This document shows positions 4,801-5,312 of a stretch of 5,312 nt of DNA, one piece after another; position 1 is the stretch's first letter; each line of letters starts with the position of its first letter. Under the pieces are notes generated by a model, which did not search any database, was not told the DNA's origin, and was given only the letters and a program-made list of their open reading frames with translations. The position numbers were made by a program, and so were the translations under genes. This DNA is from an uncultured Clostridia bacterium (lineage in GTDB: Bacteria; Bacillota; Clostridia; Oscillospirales; Ruminococcaceae): assembly GCA_947175045.1 (NCBI GenBank), contig CAMWLH010000174.1, positions 1 to 5,312 on the forward strand, given 5' to 3'.

Positions 4801-4998
4801 TCAATCCTTACTCTTATAATAAAGCCGACAATGGCAGTATCCTTCAAATTCGGGGTCGGCTATCTGACCCTTGAACTCCTCACACATACAGATATTTTCG
4901 GGTGTTCTTTGCCGCTTGCAGGGGCAGTAGCCGCCTGTTTTTTCGAGCCCCTCCCGAATCATTCTTACAATCTCTTTGTCCTGGTTTTCTTTAACCAT
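4801..4998 (-). CDS. Small ferredoxin-thioredoxin reductase catalytic subunit-like protein
   Basis: A 65-residue cytoplasmic iron-sulfur protein related to the FTR catalytic (beta) chain. An N-terminal helix (about 5-20) precedes three Cys-x-Cys motifs: Cys25-Pro-Cys27, Cys37-Met-Cys39 and Cys55-His-Cys57. In plant and cyanobacterial FTR, four such cysteines hold a [4Fe-4S] cluster and the other two form the redox-active disulfide that reduces thioredoxin from ferredoxin. All six are present here, but the middle pair is shifted: CxC-X9-CxC-X15-CxC instead of CxC-X16-CxC-X8-CxC. No variable FTR subunit is in the window. In anaerobes it probably serves a thioredoxin-like partner, which is inference. 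The ATG at 4998 is chosen because GGAGGTG (5003-5009) lies five bases ahead; an in-frame GTG at 5022 would add eight residues with no ribosome site. It is separated from khpA by a terminator, and its own promoter is not clear. Confidence 0.85.
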   Translation of the reverse strand: MVKENQDKEIVRMIREGLEKTGGYCPCKRQRTPENICMCEEFKGQIADPEFEGYCHCRLYYKSKD

Positions 4999-5027
4999 GC
5001 CGCACCTCCGCGTTAAGTACACTATAC

Positions 5028-5057
5028 AAAAACGACGGCAAGATACGCCGCCGTTTT
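5028..5057 (-). terminator. Intrinsic terminator after khpA
   Basis: On the minus strand the right arm (plus 5047-5057) reads AAAACGGCGGC, followed by a seven-base loop and GCCGTCGTTTT (plus 5039-5029), ending in a run of Ts to 5028. The stem has ten pairs and one C-A mismatch. It sits 10 bases after the khpA stop codon and before the FTR-like gene, so khpA is the last gene of its transcript. Confidence 0.85.
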
Positions 5058-5067
5058 CCTTTTTTCG

Positions 5068-5301
5068 TCAATCGATCTCAACGGAAATTTTCTCATCGAG
5101 CCGAACAGCGCCCGCGCGCATAACCGTGCGTATCGCCTTAGCGATTCTGCCCTGCTTGCCGATAACTCTGCCCATATCGTCGGGAGCGACGTGGAGATGA
5201 TAAACTACCACACCCGCCTCGTCGGGCTCGTCCGCCGTAACCTGCACCGCGCTCTTATCCTCTACGAGAGCGGCTGCAATAGTTATAAGAAGTTCTTTCA
5301 T
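5068..5301 (-). CDS. khpA: KhpA, KH-domain RNA-binding protein
   Basis: A 77-residue cytoplasmic protein consisting of a single type-II KH domain. KhpA (YlqC in Bacillus) pairs with KhpB/EloR in several Firmicutes and binds many transcripts, with effects on cell elongation and division. Visible features: the family N-terminus MKELLITIAAALVEDKSAV, a beta strand VVYHLHVAPDDMGRVIG, the GxxG RNA-binding loop Gly48-Lys-Gln-Gly51 (IGKQGRIAKAIRTVMRAGA) and the final strand KISVEID. Length is standard. The start has an excellent ribosome site, GGAGGG (plus 5307-5312), at the very edge of the window. In most Firmicutes khpA lies between rpsP and rimM-trmD; here it is followed directly by a terminator and an unrelated gene. 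The upstream neighbour is outside the window. Confidence 0.93.
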   Translation of the reverse strand: MKELLITIAAALVEDKSAVQVTADEPDEAGVVVYHLHVAPDDMGRVIGKQGRIAKAIRTVMRAGAVRLDEKISVEID

Positions 5302-5312
5302 AATTTCCCTCC

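Overview
The window looks like a chromosomal stretch from a Clostridia-type Firmicute, probably in the Oscillospiraceae/Ruminococcaceae neighbourhood. The basis is strong AGGAGG-type ribosome sites, near-consensus sigma-A promoters, a KhpA homologue, a DUF4830-like protein, an XRE regulator, a zinc-ribbon/TM2 protein and a short CPC/CMC/CHC ferredoxin-thioredoxin-reductase-like protein, a mix familiar from gut Clostridia. Placement to genus is not possible from this alone. Base composition is moderate overall. The block at about 3100-4260 is visibly richer in A+T than the genes on either side.

Layout. Bases 1-298 hold no gene: AT-rich DNA with two perfect palindromes, a TTAAGA-N5-TTAAGA direct repeat and a possible -10. 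Next come two plus-strand envelope genes: a membrane-anchored DUF4830-like protein (299-739) and an exported transglutaminase-like protein with an intact Cys-His-Asp triad (804-1940). The second has its own consensus promoter (745-773), embedded in an inverted repeat that could hide its ribosome site on readthrough RNA. A bidirectional hairpin terminator (1941-1978) separates it from convergent tcdA (1971-2690, minus), the tRNA ct6A dehydratase of the ThiF/E1 superfamily. A 169-base intergenic stretch with a very GC-rich core follows.

The middle of the window is a divergent regulatory unit. On the minus strand an XRE-family regulator (3110-3514) is followed 22 bases later by a 75-residue protein with an HDSCGGQ motif (2860-3087). 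On the plus strand a strong promoter (3559-3587) drives a lipoprotein with a DUF6591-like C-terminus (3641-4216) and a zinc-ribbon plus TM2 membrane protein (4264-4749). A perfect 12-base palindrome between the two start sites is the obvious candidate operator. The unit ends at a 15-bp perfect-stem bidirectional terminator (4756-4789).

The right end carries two minus-strand genes: a small iron-sulfur protein related to the catalytic subunit of ferredoxin-thioredoxin reductase (4801-4998), and khpA (5068-5301), an RNA-binding KH protein, with an intrinsic terminator between them.

I see no CRISPR array, insertion sequence, phage gene, rRNA or tRNA. The strongest leads are the promoter-embedded inverted repeat at 754-796, the divergent XRE/lipoprotein/TM2 unit, and the unusual cysteine spacing of the FTR-like protein. 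None of these is proven to be a new system.
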